DNA of 37,351 nt from a virus. The notes beneath the pieces were generated by a model. That model ran no database searches, was not told where the DNA came from, and was given only the letters and a program-made list of their open reading frames with translations. Positions 31,502-37,351 of the stretch are shown in pieces. Each line of letters begins with the position of its first letter. The stretch's first letter is position 1. The stretch covers positions 1-37,351 of IMG/VR virus record IMGVR_UViG_3300048921_000575; one strand, written 5' to 3'. The translations under genes and the position numbers were made by a program.

Positions 31502-31698
31502 GCCGTAGCCCCCTGAAATGGAGCGCGTTTCATCGTTCCGCTGACCGCACGAGCGACTGCAACATGCAAGGCATGAGCGAAATCATCCAGTTCCTGCAAC
31601 GCATGCGCTTCACTGCGCTGCGCACCTTCGATGCTCAGCGCGGCTGCGGAGGGGTCGTGGCGGTGTTCTTCACGCCTGAAGGCGGCAGGCCTATCCAT
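31498..31698 (-). CDS. Small hypothetical early protein
   Basis: This 66-aa protein (MDRPAAFRREEHRHDPSAAA) has a helical centre (EAHALQELDDFAHALHVAVA). The ATG at 31698 overlaps the upstream stop by 8 bp and the stop overlaps the CII-like start by ATGA, so I prefer it to the longer open frame from 31809, which would run 119 bp into the upstream gene. Function unknown. Confidence 0.55.
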   Translation of the reverse strand: MDRPAAFRREEHRHDPSAAALSIEGAQRSEAHALQELDDFAHALHVAVARAVSGTMKRAPFQGATA

Positions 31699-31885
31699 GG
31701 GTCGCCACCTCCCACCAATGAAGCGGTCGCCCTGCGTCTTGTCGCTGCCGACGCAGCGCCGCCCACTGGTCGGCAGAAAGCGCGATGCTGTCGGGATGCC
31801 GCGACTCAATGAGAGCTACATCCACAAGACAGCCAACTTCACCATTGGCCAGGTCGGATTCAAGGAGGATGGCCCCGAGGCTCAT
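31691..31885 (-). CDS. Small hypothetical early protein
   Basis: This 64-aa protein (MSLGAILLESDLANGEVGCL) has a short acidic N-terminal domain and a helix with aromatic residues (SADQWAALRRQRQDAGRPLH, WWEVATHG). It starts with an ATGA overlap to the Cro-like gene. The coupled start and end argue it is real despite its size. Function unknown. Confidence 0.6.
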   Translation of the reverse strand: MSLGAILLESDLANGEVGCLVDVALIESRHPDSIALSADQWAALRRQRQDAGRPLHWWEVATHG

Positions 31886-32121
31886 GCAACCTCTCCCGGG
31901 GCCCAGATATCGGGCCGCAGAGCGCAACGGGATACGCCCGCCACGCCAGTCTCGGCACCGATCTCGGCTGATGCACGCTCAATGCTCTGGGCCAGCTCAG
32001 GGCTGGTCCTTTTACCTCTCCATCCGGTCGCGCACTGCCATAGGTAGCCCTCGGACGCGCCCGTCAGCACTGCCAGGCGTCGCTTCCGCTCGGAATCTGA
32101 AATGAAGGTTAGGAGGTCCAT
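31882..32121 (-). CDS. YdaS/Cro-like transcriptional regulator
   Basis: This 79-aa protein is the first gene of the leftward early operon. The HTH lies in residues 6-50 (RRLAVLTGASEGYLWQCATG, WRGKRTSPELAQSIERAS), and the ending VSRCALRPDIWAP is typical of YdaS/Cro-like phage proteins (compare xRxxLRPDIW/F). It is divergent from the CI-like gene, with operator-like palindromes between them. A promoter of TTGACA-N17-GCTAAA ends 9 bp before its ATG, so its transcript may be nearly leaderless. No ribosome-binding site is visible. Confidence 0.8.
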   Translation of the reverse strand: MDLLTFISDSERKRRLAVLTGASEGYLWQCATGWRGKRTSPELAQSIERASAEIGAETGVAGVSRCALRPDIWAPGEVA

Positions 32122-32130
32122 GTGGACGTA

Positions 32131-32159
32131 TTTAGCCCTGAGCTAAACACTCCTGTCAA
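32131..32159 (-). promoter_or_regulatory. Early leftward promoter with operator
   Basis: On the minus strand, TTGACA (32159-32154) and GCTAAA (32136-32131) are separated by 17 bp. The -10 half lies within the 17-bp palindrome TTTAGC-CCTGA-GCTAAA (32131-32147), whose arms are perfect. A repressor bound there would block the -10 region. The -10 ends 9 bp before the Cro-like ATG, so transcription would start at or very near that codon. Confidence 0.75.
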
Positions 32160-32180
32160 GCTGGCAGCGAAACATGGGCG

Positions 32181-32197
32181 TTTAGCCGCTAGCTACG
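32181..32197. promoter_or_regulatory. Second operator of the switch region, next to cI
   Basis: TTTAGC-CGCTA-GCTACG matches the palindrome at 32131-32147 with two changes in the right arm. It lies 8 bp before the CI-like ATG at 32206 and 50 bp from the first operator, about five helical turns. It likely lies over the cI promoter, for autoregulation. Confidence 0.65.
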
Positions 32198-32205
32198 CTT
32201 GCACC

Positions 32206-32757
32206 ATGGACGTGACCAGCACCCGACAGCGCAATCTCCGCACCCTCGTTGAAGGGCTATCGTCCAACCTGGGCACCCAGAAGGCGGTCGCCATCCACCT
32301 GGACATGGCGCCCTCCTATCTAAATCAGCTGCTGGGCGGCAAGAAGATGGGGGACGACGTAGCCCGCAAAGTGGAGCGCCAAGCCGGCCTCACCCACGGC
32401 TGGATGGACGTCGCACATGAAGCGCCCGAGGTTCCTTCAACCGAAAACAGCGCATCTCACTCCCTGCGAATCGACCCTGAGATCATCGCCTCCGCACTCA
32501 GGTTGTTGCGGCTGACCTTTGCCAACCTCGACATCGATGACTTCGATAACGAACAGGACGGCACCCCGCTGGCGTATGCCTACGAGTACCTACTCAAACG
32601 CGGAGAGCTGACGGTCACGCCAGACAACCTGATCGATTTCAGCAAGGCACTCGCCGATCGACTCAGGGGGAAGAATGGAAACGAAGAAGAAGGCGCCCGA
32701 GCCCGGGACTATGGAAGCACTGGCAGCAGTCATCGCACAGCGCGTCGGAAAGCATAA
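32206..32757 (+). CDS. cI: CI-like phage repressor, lacking an S24 peptidase domain
   Basis: This 183-aa protein has an N-terminal HTH (TQKAVAIHLDMAPSYLNQLL, GGKKMGDDVARKVERQAG) followed by HGWMD, which is typical of CI/Cro family repressors. The C-terminal part (DPEIIASALRLLRLTFANLD, FDNEQDGTPLAYAYEYLLKR) is helical. It lacks the Ser-Lys LexA-type autopeptidase motifs. The ATG at 32206 has no ribosome-binding site and begins 8 bp after an operator. I prefer it over an in-frame start at 32122, which would run through both operators. The last 27 codons overlap the next gene. It is likely the lysogeny repressor acting on the four TTTAGC-N5-GCTAAA sites. Confidence 0.8.
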   Translation: MDVTSTRQRNLRTLVEGLSSNLGTQKAVAIHLDMAPSYLNQLLGGKKMGDDVARKVERQAGLTHGWMDVAHEAPEVPSTENSASHSLRIDPEIIASALRLLRLTFANLDIDDFDNEQDGTPLAYAYEYLLKRGELTVTPDNLIDFSKALADRLRGKNGNEEEGARARDYGSTGSSHRTARRKA

Positions 32758-33037
32758 GCAACCGCCCAAGCTTCGAGCAATCAAGACACCCAAGCCGACC
32801 GTCATTGATTCCATCACGAGAGACAGCATTCTGCGGCGCATTCGCTGGCTTAGGGATCAGTACAACCTTGGCTGCCTTATCGAGCAGGCAACCTTCAATA
32901 CGCCTGGGATTGACTGCTTGGAAGACGCTGAACTGATAGCGTTGCACCGCGAGATGGAGGACGCACGGGAGTGCTGCGTCGAGGGCGTCTCGATCGAAGA
33001 AGCTGGCTTCATCCGGAACATCGCGATCCAAGATTGA
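32675..33037 (+). CDS. Hypothetical protein co-transcribed with the repressor
   Basis: This 120-aa protein starts within cI in another frame, with an 83-bp overlap. Strong AGGGGGA a few bases before the ATG supports initiation. It has a basic start (METKKKAPEPGTMEALAAVI), RDSILRRIRWLRDQYNLGCL and an acidic helical end (LEDAELIALHREMEDARECC, VEGVSIEEAGFIRNIAIQD). The last part resembles a short motif I associate with phage regulatory-region proteins, but I cannot name a family. It could be expressed in the lysogen together with the repressor. Confidence 0.7.
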   Translation: METKKKAPEPGTMEALAAVIAQRVGKHKQPPKLRAIKTPKPTVIDSITRDSILRRIRWLRDQYNLGCLIEQATFNTPGIDCLEDAELIALHREMEDARECCVEGVSIEEAGFIRNIAIQD

Positions 33038-33042
33038 CGTTT

Positions 33043-33067
33043 GGCCGGCGCCTCGCACGCGCCGGCC
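33043..33067. terminator. Hairpin between convergent genes
   Basis: GGCCGGCGC (33043-33051) and GCGCCGGCC (33059-33067) form a perfect 9-bp stem around CTCGCAC. It lies between the stops of convergent genes ending at 33037 (plus) and 33074 (minus). T-runs on both sides are weak, but position and stability favour a bidirectional terminator. Confidence 0.65.
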
Positions 33068-33073
33068 CTATCG

Positions 33074-33619
33074 TCATCGAGTCTCTGGTTGATACTTCTT
33101 TTCGATTGCGGCCTGACGCTCCCGGCGTTCATCAGCACACCGCTGCCGCTCCCTGCTCATGCTGGCATCCGCAGCCTGGCGCTCCGAGACCATCGTTTGT
33201 TGAAGGCCCGCGTACTGCGACCGAATTCCCGCTTGATACGTAGCGCCTGCAAGATTGTTCTTGGCCAGCGCTGCGTCAGCGTTCAGTTGTGCCATCTGGC
33301 GCTGATATTCGGAGAGCCTCGCATCCAACTGTGGATAGATGCTCGACCTTGCCGACACCAAGCAGTTCCTTTCCGCTATTGCAGCATCTGAGAGATCAGT
33401 TGAGCGAAACACCGCATTGCGGTTTTCCACCTCACCCGCCGTGGCACTCGCTGCCTTGCTGGGGCGAACATTCATCGCTTCTGCCTTCGGGCTACACGGC
33501 TGCTGCGCATAAACCGTCTCCCCGCTTGGTCCTTTGCACTTGTAGACCTGAGCCACCGCAGCTTGGCTTAATGCCAGGCCGGCCAAACCCAAGCCGAGTT
33601 GCATCGCGATCCTCAGCAT
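33074..33619 (-). CDS. Exported DUF4124-like protein, probable lysogenic cargo
   Basis: This 181-aa protein has a signal peptide (MLRIAMQLGLGLAGLALSQA, cleavage near AVAQ-VYKC). A DUF4124-like motif follows (VYKCKGPSGETVYAQQPCSP). The rest is helical, Ala/Gln/Arg-rich (QLDARLSEYQRQMAQLNADA) and ends in a basic coiled coil. A GGAGG six bases before the ATG at 33619 fixes the start; an ATG at 33625 directly abuts the GGAGG and is less likely. The gene is opposite to cI and the early rightward genes, as expected for a gene expressed in the lysogen. The product is probably periplasmic; function unknown. Confidence 0.75.
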   Translation of the reverse strand: MLRIAMQLGLGLAGLALSQAAVAQVYKCKGPSGETVYAQQPCSPKAEAMNVRPSKAASATAGEVENRNAVFRSTDLSDAAIAERNCLVSARSSIYPQLDARLSEYQRQMAQLNADAALAKNNLAGATYQAGIRSQYAGLQQTMVSERQAADASMSRERQRCADERRERQAAIEKKYQPETR

Positions 33620-33693
33620 CACCATCCTCCTTGTGGCCTTCACGGGGCCATTATCGGGCATAGCCCACCCCCGAATCGACAGATAGCCAATAA

Positions 33694-33737
33694 TTTAGCT
33701 GGCAGCTATTGCACTTGTGATTTAGCTGTGGGATAAA
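33694..33737 (+). promoter_or_regulatory. Early rightward promoter overlapped by two operators
   Basis: TTGCAC (33709-33714) and GATAAA (33732-33737) are separated by 17 bp, a good sigma-70 promoter pointing to the genes from 33870. Operator-like TTTAGC-TGGCA-GCTATT (33694-33710) ends over the first bases of the -35. TTTAGC-TGTGG-GATAAA (33721-33737) covers the spacer and -10. The left arms match the switch-region operators exactly, so the CI-like repressor likely silences this promoter. The rest of the 132-bp leader to 33870 is GC-rich with possible stem-loops. Confidence 0.75.
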
Positions 33738-33869
33738 TGCCGCGTCGGCAGCCAGCCGACGGGCGACCGGCGGGTCGCCAGTGCGGCCCAGCCCCTCCCC
33801 TGCTGAGCCGTAGCTGCCACTCCCCAGGCACTAGGCCCGCCGGCGCCCTCCTTTTCAACGGAGAGCGCC

Positions 33870-34100
33870 ATGTCCTACCGAACCGCTGCCGACTCCCAGC
33901 CAACGGCCCCGCTGCCGCTGCGAGCCGCCACCTGCCTGCTGGCGCAGGCCGCCCGCGACCACACCCGGGCAAATGTCCTGCGCATTCGCAGCACCGGCGA
34001 GCACAGTCGCAACCAGCTGCGCCGCTCGCGTCGCATGGGCGTGCAGAGCCGGCGCGTTGAGGCCGAGTCCCGGGATATGGCAGCTGAGGTGCGGGCATGA
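33870..34100 (+). CDS. Small basic hypothetical protein
   Basis: This 76-aa protein is the first of the rightward early operon. CGGAGAG lies eight or so bases before the ATG. It is Arg/Ala-rich, with a helical second half (RSTGEHSRNQLRRSRRMGVQ, SRRVEAESRDMAAEVRA). It may bind nucleic acid, but no fold is recognised. Its stop overlaps the next start by ATGA. Confidence 0.65.
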   Translation: MSYRTAADSQPTAPLPLRAATCLLAQAARDHTRANVLRIRSTGEHSRNQLRRSRRMGVQSRRVEAESRDMAAEVRA

Positions 34101-34246
34101 GCGGCCGACACCGGGCAGCCTGGGCTGCCATTGCTTTAGTCGCCGCCATCGTCGTGCCGCTGCGCCTGGTTGAGATCAGCCAGGCGCATGCAGACCGCGA
34201 TACGGCCAAGGCGCGCTTCGCCGCGTCATCCACGGTTCGGGGCTGA
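34097..34246 (+). CDS. 49-residue membrane protein
   Basis: This short ORF starts at an ATGA overlap. The product has one hydrophobic segment (AAWAAIALVAAIVVPLRLVE) and a polar helical tail (SQAHADRDTAKARFAASS). It is too short for many gene callers, but its coupled start and normal codon use argue that it is expressed. Function unknown. Confidence 0.5.
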   Translation: MSGRHRAAWAAIALVAAIVVPLRLVEISQAHADRDTAKARFAASSTVRG

Positions 34247-34250
34247 CGCC

Positions 34251-34547
34251 ATGCAGACCGCCCGCCCTGCCCCCGCCTCCATTCCGCTATGCCGTCCTGG
34301 GCATCGACCGCAAATCGTGACCACGACTGGCGCACCTACCGGTCATCAGCTCGGCGCCCCGTGCCCGGCATTGGTGCACTTCGAGTGCCACCTCTGCCAG
34401 AAGGCGACCGTTCCAAGCACGTCCCTCGCGATCGCCGAGCTGCGCTGGACCGACCCCGGCTTGGCGGCGCTGCTGATCCCGATTTCTCACCTCGCCCGCG
34501 CCCGCGGCGCCGTGCTGGCTCGCCTGCCGGCCCAGCACGCCGCCTGA
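34251..34547 (+). CDS. Hypothetical protein with a single CxxC motif
   Basis: This 98-aa protein starts 4 bp after the preceding stop (MQTARPAPASIPLCRPGHRP). Its centre holds FECHLCQKATVP, half a zinc-knuckle-like motif with no clear second pair, followed by a hydrophobic helical segment (LRWTDPGLAALLIPISHLAR). Many early-phage small proteins have one CxxC, but I cannot name its role. Confidence 0.6.
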   Translation: MQTARPAPASIPLCRPGHRPQIVTTTGAPTGHQLGAPCPALVHFECHLCQKATVPSTSLAIAELRWTDPGLAALLIPISHLARARGAVLARLPAQHAA

Positions 34548-34560
34548 ACTGGAGAACGCA

Positions 34561-34833
34561 ATGGCTGCACCACTCAAACCACTGGAGCGCGCCGCGCTCG
34601 TTACTGCCTTCGCTGCGGCCGGCCATGTGCTGAAGCGCACCCGTGGCGGCTTCTGCTCGACCAGGCAGCCCGCCAAGGTCTTTACGCGGCGGGTCACCAA
34701 CTGGCTGTACGAACGCGCGTTGATCGACTACGACGACCCGAGTTTTCCGACGCAGGCCACGCTGACCAAATCGGGCATGGCGCAGGCCACGGCGCTGGTT
34801 GAACAAGCACGCCTCAGCGCGGGGGCGCCATGA
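34561..34833 (+). CDS. Small hypothetical protein, winged-helix-like
   Basis: This 90-aa basic protein has a well-spaced GGAG before its ATG. It begins with a helix (PLERAALVTAFAAAGHVLKR) and continues TRGGFCSTRQPAKVFTRRVT and NWLYERALIDYDDP, resembling a small winged-helix arrangement in which TLTKSGMAQATALVEQARL is a final helix. This is fold-level impression only. Stop overlaps the next start by ATGA. Confidence 0.65.
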   Translation: MAAPLKPLERAALVTAFAAAGHVLKRTRGGFCSTRQPAKVFTRRVTNWLYERALIDYDDPSFPTQATLTKSGMAQATALVEQARLSAGAP

Positions 34834-35021
34834 CCCGCGAGTACTTCCTCAAGGTTGCCGCAGCCAAGGCGGCATACGCCGCGGCGCTGCGCATGGAGGC
34901 CGATGCCGAGTCCATGGTCGGCCATGAAGAGCAGGCCGAGGAGTTTCGGCGCTTTGCGTCGCAGTGGGATGCCCTGGCCACTTCCTATCGCGCGTCCGCT
35001 GAGCAGGCGGACGCGGCATGA
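34830..35021 (+). CDS. Small helical hypothetical protein
   Basis: This 63-aa protein is Ala/Glu-rich and fully helical in appearance (YFLKVAAAKAAYAAALRMEA, EEQAEEFRRFASQWDALATS). ATGA overlaps link it to both neighbours. Function unknown. Confidence 0.6.
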   Translation: MTREYFLKVAAAKAAYAAALRMEADAESMVGHEEQAEEFRRFASQWDALATSYRASAEQADAA

Positions 35022-35314
35022 AAGCGTCAACCCTCCCCGTTGAGCATTCGTTCCCCACCGGCACCCATGGCACCACCCTGGTGCTGATGGTCTGCGCTGG
35101 CTGGCTGTGGGCCGGGCTGTATGCCAGCCCCCACAGCGCCACCCCGACAGAGGTGTCAGCTGCCACGGGGCGCACCGCGACCGTGCGTGGCCGTCAGTTG
35201 CGGATCGGCGCAGGCCACTACTCCCTTTCTCAGAAGTCGCTGCAGGCGGCCCGTCGTTGGCTTGATCGCCAGGGTGTGACCGTACGCGGCCAGACCCCCA
35301 AGGAAACCGCATGA
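35018..35314 (+). CDS. Small membrane or exported protein
   Basis: This 98-aa protein has one hydrophobic segment (TTLVLMVCAGWLWAGLYASP) after a polar start. A basic soluble part follows (AATGRTATVRGRQLRIGAGH, SLSQKSLQAARRWLDRQGVT). Topology could be an N-in anchor. Coupled to both neighbours by ATGA. Not recognised. Confidence 0.6.
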   Translation: MKASTLPVEHSFPTGTHGTTLVLMVCAGWLWAGLYASPHSATPTEVSAATGRTATVRGRQLRIGAGHYSLSQKSLQAARRWLDRQGVTVRGQTPKETA

Positions 35315-35814
35315 CCGCCAAGATTCAACGTCACGGCCGCGCTGCAGCGATCCGAGCGCTCCTGCTCGATCGCCCGGCTGGCGCGACCGCCGAGCAGCTT
35401 ATCGCCACAGGCATCGACTGCACGCTCAAGCAGCTGAACAACTCGCTCGGAGCGATGTTCGACGCGGACCAGGTGCGCGCGAGCACCACCACCGGCAACA
35501 AGGTGTGGTTCCTCACCACCGCGATGCGGAAGCTGATGCGCGGCGTTGACGACCAAGCGGCACCGCCGGTAGCCGCCACAGCTCGCCTGGAGCGCTCAAC
35601 GCCCACCGGCAGCAACAACAGCACCACCGTGCTGCACAAGGACCAGGAACGCCAGGAGCTCGCGCAGTTGCTCGCGGACTTCCGCAAGCGCGGTGGAGCG
35701 ATCGAGATCCTCGGAACCACTGCCATCCGCCCGAGCCTGACCCGCCGCCAGATCAACGAAGCGACCGCCGAAGCCCGCAACAAGCGCAGCGAAGCCAACG
35801 GAGCAGCCGCATGA
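35311..35814 (+). CDS. Winged-helix-like hypothetical protein
   Basis: This 167-aa protein begins with a likely winged helix (RAAAIRALLLDRPAGATAEQ, LIATGIDCTLKQLNNSLGAM, DQVRASTTTGNKVWFLTT). A polar linker follows, then a charged helical C-terminus (KDQERQELAQLLADFRKRGG, LTRRQINEATAEARNKR). A DNA-binding regulatory role is plausible. ATGA overlaps link it to both neighbours. Confidence 0.65.
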   Translation: MTAKIQRHGRAAAIRALLLDRPAGATAEQLIATGIDCTLKQLNNSLGAMFDADQVRASTTTGNKVWFLTTAMRKLMRGVDDQAAPPVAATARLERSTPTGSNNSTTVLHKDQERQELAQLLADFRKRGGAIEILGTTAIRPSLTRRQINEATAEARNKRSEANGAAA

Positions 35815-36986
35815 ACAGCCAATCCAGCGTAACCCCGAACGCCGTCATGTACTGGGATGGGGGCGAACGCGCGATCACGCCGCGCGAGAAAGCCACCATC
35901 GAAGAGCACAGCCCCAGCAGTTTCACCATCCCGCTGGCGCCCCCTGTCGACGTGGACAACCTCCTGGCCGACTGTGTTCCCGGCGGCAGCATCACGGACC
36001 CGCAGGTGGTGGCTGACAACATCCGGGCATGGTTCGCCAAGCCCGCAGAGCAGGCCGAGCAGCAGGTTGGAGAGGCCCACCCGGATGACGTGGCCGTGGA
36101 TGCGTTCGCCGCCAAGATGAAGGCGAAGATGGCAGACGCGCGTGCCAAGGGTCGTGGTGGCTGGGAAGACCGCGAGCAATGCAGCGCTGAAGACCTGTCG
36201 CGGATGCTGCGGGAGCATGTGGAGAAAGGCGATCCGCGCGACGTGGCGAACTTCTGCATGATGCTTCACCAGCGCGGCGAAGCAATCGCTGCGCAGGTTG
36301 GCGAGGTGCAGGGAGATGCGCTGATTGACGCCGCTCTGGGCTACCTGAGCACGGCGCTGGATGACCTCGACAGCTGCCCCGACCGCCGACCTGGGATTAT
36401 GGTCACCGAGGCCATGCACGCCTTGCGCGAAGCCATCGCCGCCCGCCAGCCGAGGGCACAGGAAGAGGTTACCGACGCCGATGTGGAAAAGGCATGGAAC
36501 CGCTTCGAAGCGGCTCTGCAAGCTCCTGACGGCGACACCCCGGAAGATCGCGTTCTGAGCCAGACCATCGACCAGCGCGACCGGTATCACGAAGTTGCCG
36601 ATGAGCTGGCCGACCACCTCGCGCGCATCACCGACGTGGAAATCGGCGAACACAGCAGCGTCAACTGCCCTTGGCAGAACGCCATCGACGCCGCCGAAAG
36701 CTACACGCCAGCGCAGGGCATCGACTTGGAGCGGGGGCGCCGCGAAGGACACGATTCTGCGATTCGATACGTGCTCGGTTACCTGTGCGGGATGGGCGAT
36801 TGGGGTAGCACTCAGTACGTGGAAATTCTCGACGCCTGCGGTCGTGAAAGCATCATTCGCTCTGCAGTCGCGGACGGCGAACTGGAGTTCACTGGGCTGG
36901 GACGATGGGTGGCAGAACGCGGGACTGACGAAGACCGCACCTTGATCGACGGCCAGCGCGATGCAGCGCCGGGGGTGGACTCGTGA
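35811..36986 (+). CDS. Ea22-like multi-domain early protein
   Basis: This 391-aa protein contains a module at about residues 100-155 (GRGGWEDREQCSAEDLSRML, REHVEKGDPRDVANFCMMLH, QRGE) that recurs in lambdoid Ea22/Ead and dATP/dGTP diphosphohydrolase-type phage proteins. No HD or NTPase catalytic motif is seen. Other parts are acidic and helical (GYLSTALDDLDSCPDRRPGI, EKAWNRFEAALQAPDGDTPE). The C-terminus holds AIRYVLGYLCGMGDWGSTQY. The start overlaps the previous stop by ATGA. Role is unknown; Ea22-region genes are usually dispensable. Confidence 0.7.
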   Translation: MNSQSSVTPNAVMYWDGGERAITPREKATIEEHSPSSFTIPLAPPVDVDNLLADCVPGGSITDPQVVADNIRAWFAKPAEQAEQQVGEAHPDDVAVDAFAAKMKAKMADARAKGRGGWEDREQCSAEDLSRMLREHVEKGDPRDVANFCMMLHQRGEAIAAQVGEVQGDALIDAALGYLSTALDDLDSCPDRRPGIMVTEAMHALREAIAARQPRAQEEVTDADVEKAWNRFEAALQAPDGDTPEDRVLSQTIDQRDRYHEVADELADHLARITDVEIGEHSSVNCPWQNAIDAAESYTPAQGIDLERGRREGHDSAIRYVLGYLCGMGDWGSTQYVEILDACGRESIIRSAVADGELEFTGLGRWVAERGTDEDRTLIDGQRDAAPGVDS

Positions 36987-37351
36987 ACTGGCTCCGAAGG
37001 AAGCGCAAGCCAATACCAGTGCTGCTGAGCGATACCGTGCTGGCCGCACGGCGAGCCGTGCACGCCCACATGGGGGCGTGTCCAGTGGAGGCTATTCAAC
37101 ACGTCATGACGTGGCAGACGCAGAACGGTGGCTTCAACCGGCGTCCAGACACAGTCGGGCATCACAAAGTAAGCAAATGGCTCGCACGGCTGGAAGAGCT
37201 CAATGCAGAGCGAGACACCGTGGAGCGTGCATTCCGGCTGAAGGTGAGCATGTGCCAAGCATTGGGCATCGACCCCAACAGCACGTCCGATGCTGAGGCG
37301 CTCGCAGCGGTGCGTGTCATCCGCAGCGAAGAGGAGCCGACCAATGGCTGA
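36983..37351 (+). CDS. Hypothetical early protein
   Basis: This 122-aa protein starts with GTG, overlapping the previous stop as GTGA. It has a basic start (NWLRRKRKPIPVLLSDTVLA), AARRAVHAHMGACPVEAIQH and a helical acidic end (KWLARLEELNAERDTVERAF, STSDAEALAAVRVIRSEEEP). The ORF ends exactly at the window edge. Not recognised. Confidence 0.6.
   Translation: MNWLRRKRKPIPVLLSDTVLAARRAVHAHMGACPVEAIQHVMTWQTQNGGFNRRPDTVGHHKVSKWLARLEELNAERDTVERAFRLKVSMCQALGIDPNSTSDAEALAAVRVIRSEEEPTNG
37344..37351 (+). CDS. Start of the next gene, truncated by the window
   Basis: ATGGCTGA places an ATG 5 bp before the stop of the previous gene. GAGGAG seven bases upstream is a good ribosome-binding site. This repeats the overlap style of the whole early operon, so the rightward train most likely continues. 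Confidence 0.5.

Noticed and set aside
31698-31809. Longer start at 31809 for the gene ending at 31498
   Set aside because: It would overlap the upstream gene by 119 bp. The ATG at 31698 has the same 8-bp stop-start overlap as other gene pairs in this operon.
35331-37049. 572-codon minus-strand ORF opposite the right-hand early genes
   Set aside because: The plus-strand genes have coupled starts, ribosome-binding sites and a recognisable Ea22-like module. The minus-strand ORF has none of these.
1-37351. Diversity-generating retroelement behind the variable-looking tail proteins
   Set aside because: No reverse transcriptase ORF and no template/variable repeat pair were found in the window.

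Overview
The window is most of a GC-rich, lambda-like siphoviral prophage. The host is probably a Xanthomonadaceae member such as Stenotrophomonas or Xanthomonas; this is inferred from GC-rich codon use, protein-family flavour and a DUF4124-type exported protein, and no rRNA or housekeeping gene confirms it. The left edge looks like a prophage-host junction. A tRNA-Ser-like 3' end on the minus strand (116-130) is followed by a strong terminator, and a P4-type tyrosine integrase starts at 265. The right prophage end lies beyond 37351.

Layout from left to right: (1) 1-1419, attachment region and integrase. (2) 1386-4526, accessory genes: an AT-rich membrane protein, two unknown minus-strand genes, a divergent SRAP (YedK/HMCES) DNA-protein crosslink protein, and a second AT-rich membrane protein. 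(3) 4566-27807, the late operon, read right to left. In transcription order it holds small and large terminase, a small HTH gene, gpW-like connector, portal, a ClpP-protease/major-capsid fusion, a DUF2190 decoration protein, a lysis cassette (two membrane proteins, lipoprotein lysozyme, i-spanin, o-spanin, 28-aa membrane peptide), head-tail completion, tail terminator, tail tube, gpZ-like protein, tape measure and six tail-tip genes. (4) 27808-28143, an iteron-like array at the probable cos/packaging or replication site. (5) 28144-32121, leftward early genes: YdaS/Cro-like regulator, two small ORFs, CII-like protein, one unknown and a P4-alpha-like primase-helicase. (6) 32122-33037, the switch region, CI-like repressor and an overlapping gene. 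(7) 33074-33619, an exported DUF4124 protein. (8) 33694-37351, a second operator-promoter and a rightward train of small overlapping early genes, one with an Ea22-like module.

The parts fit a temperate switch. Four 17-bp sites of the form TTTAGC-N5-GCTAAA lie in two pairs, one between cI and cro and one over a consensus-like promoter facing the rightward genes, so one repressor can silence both early operons as at lambda OR and OL. Most genes overlap by ATGA, GTGA or TGATG and are probably translationally coupled. Hairpins after the capsid, decoration and tail-tube genes could set their stoichiometry.

Most unusual structure: a tail-hub protein with a Trp about every 14-15 residues over about 150 residues; a 1199-aa tail protein with six degenerate beta modules; a capsid fusion with an internal ribosome-binding site; a zinc-ribbon-like insert inside a TOPRIM domain; an endolysin with a lipobox; and the large inverted GTGCGGGAY array between primase and terminase.
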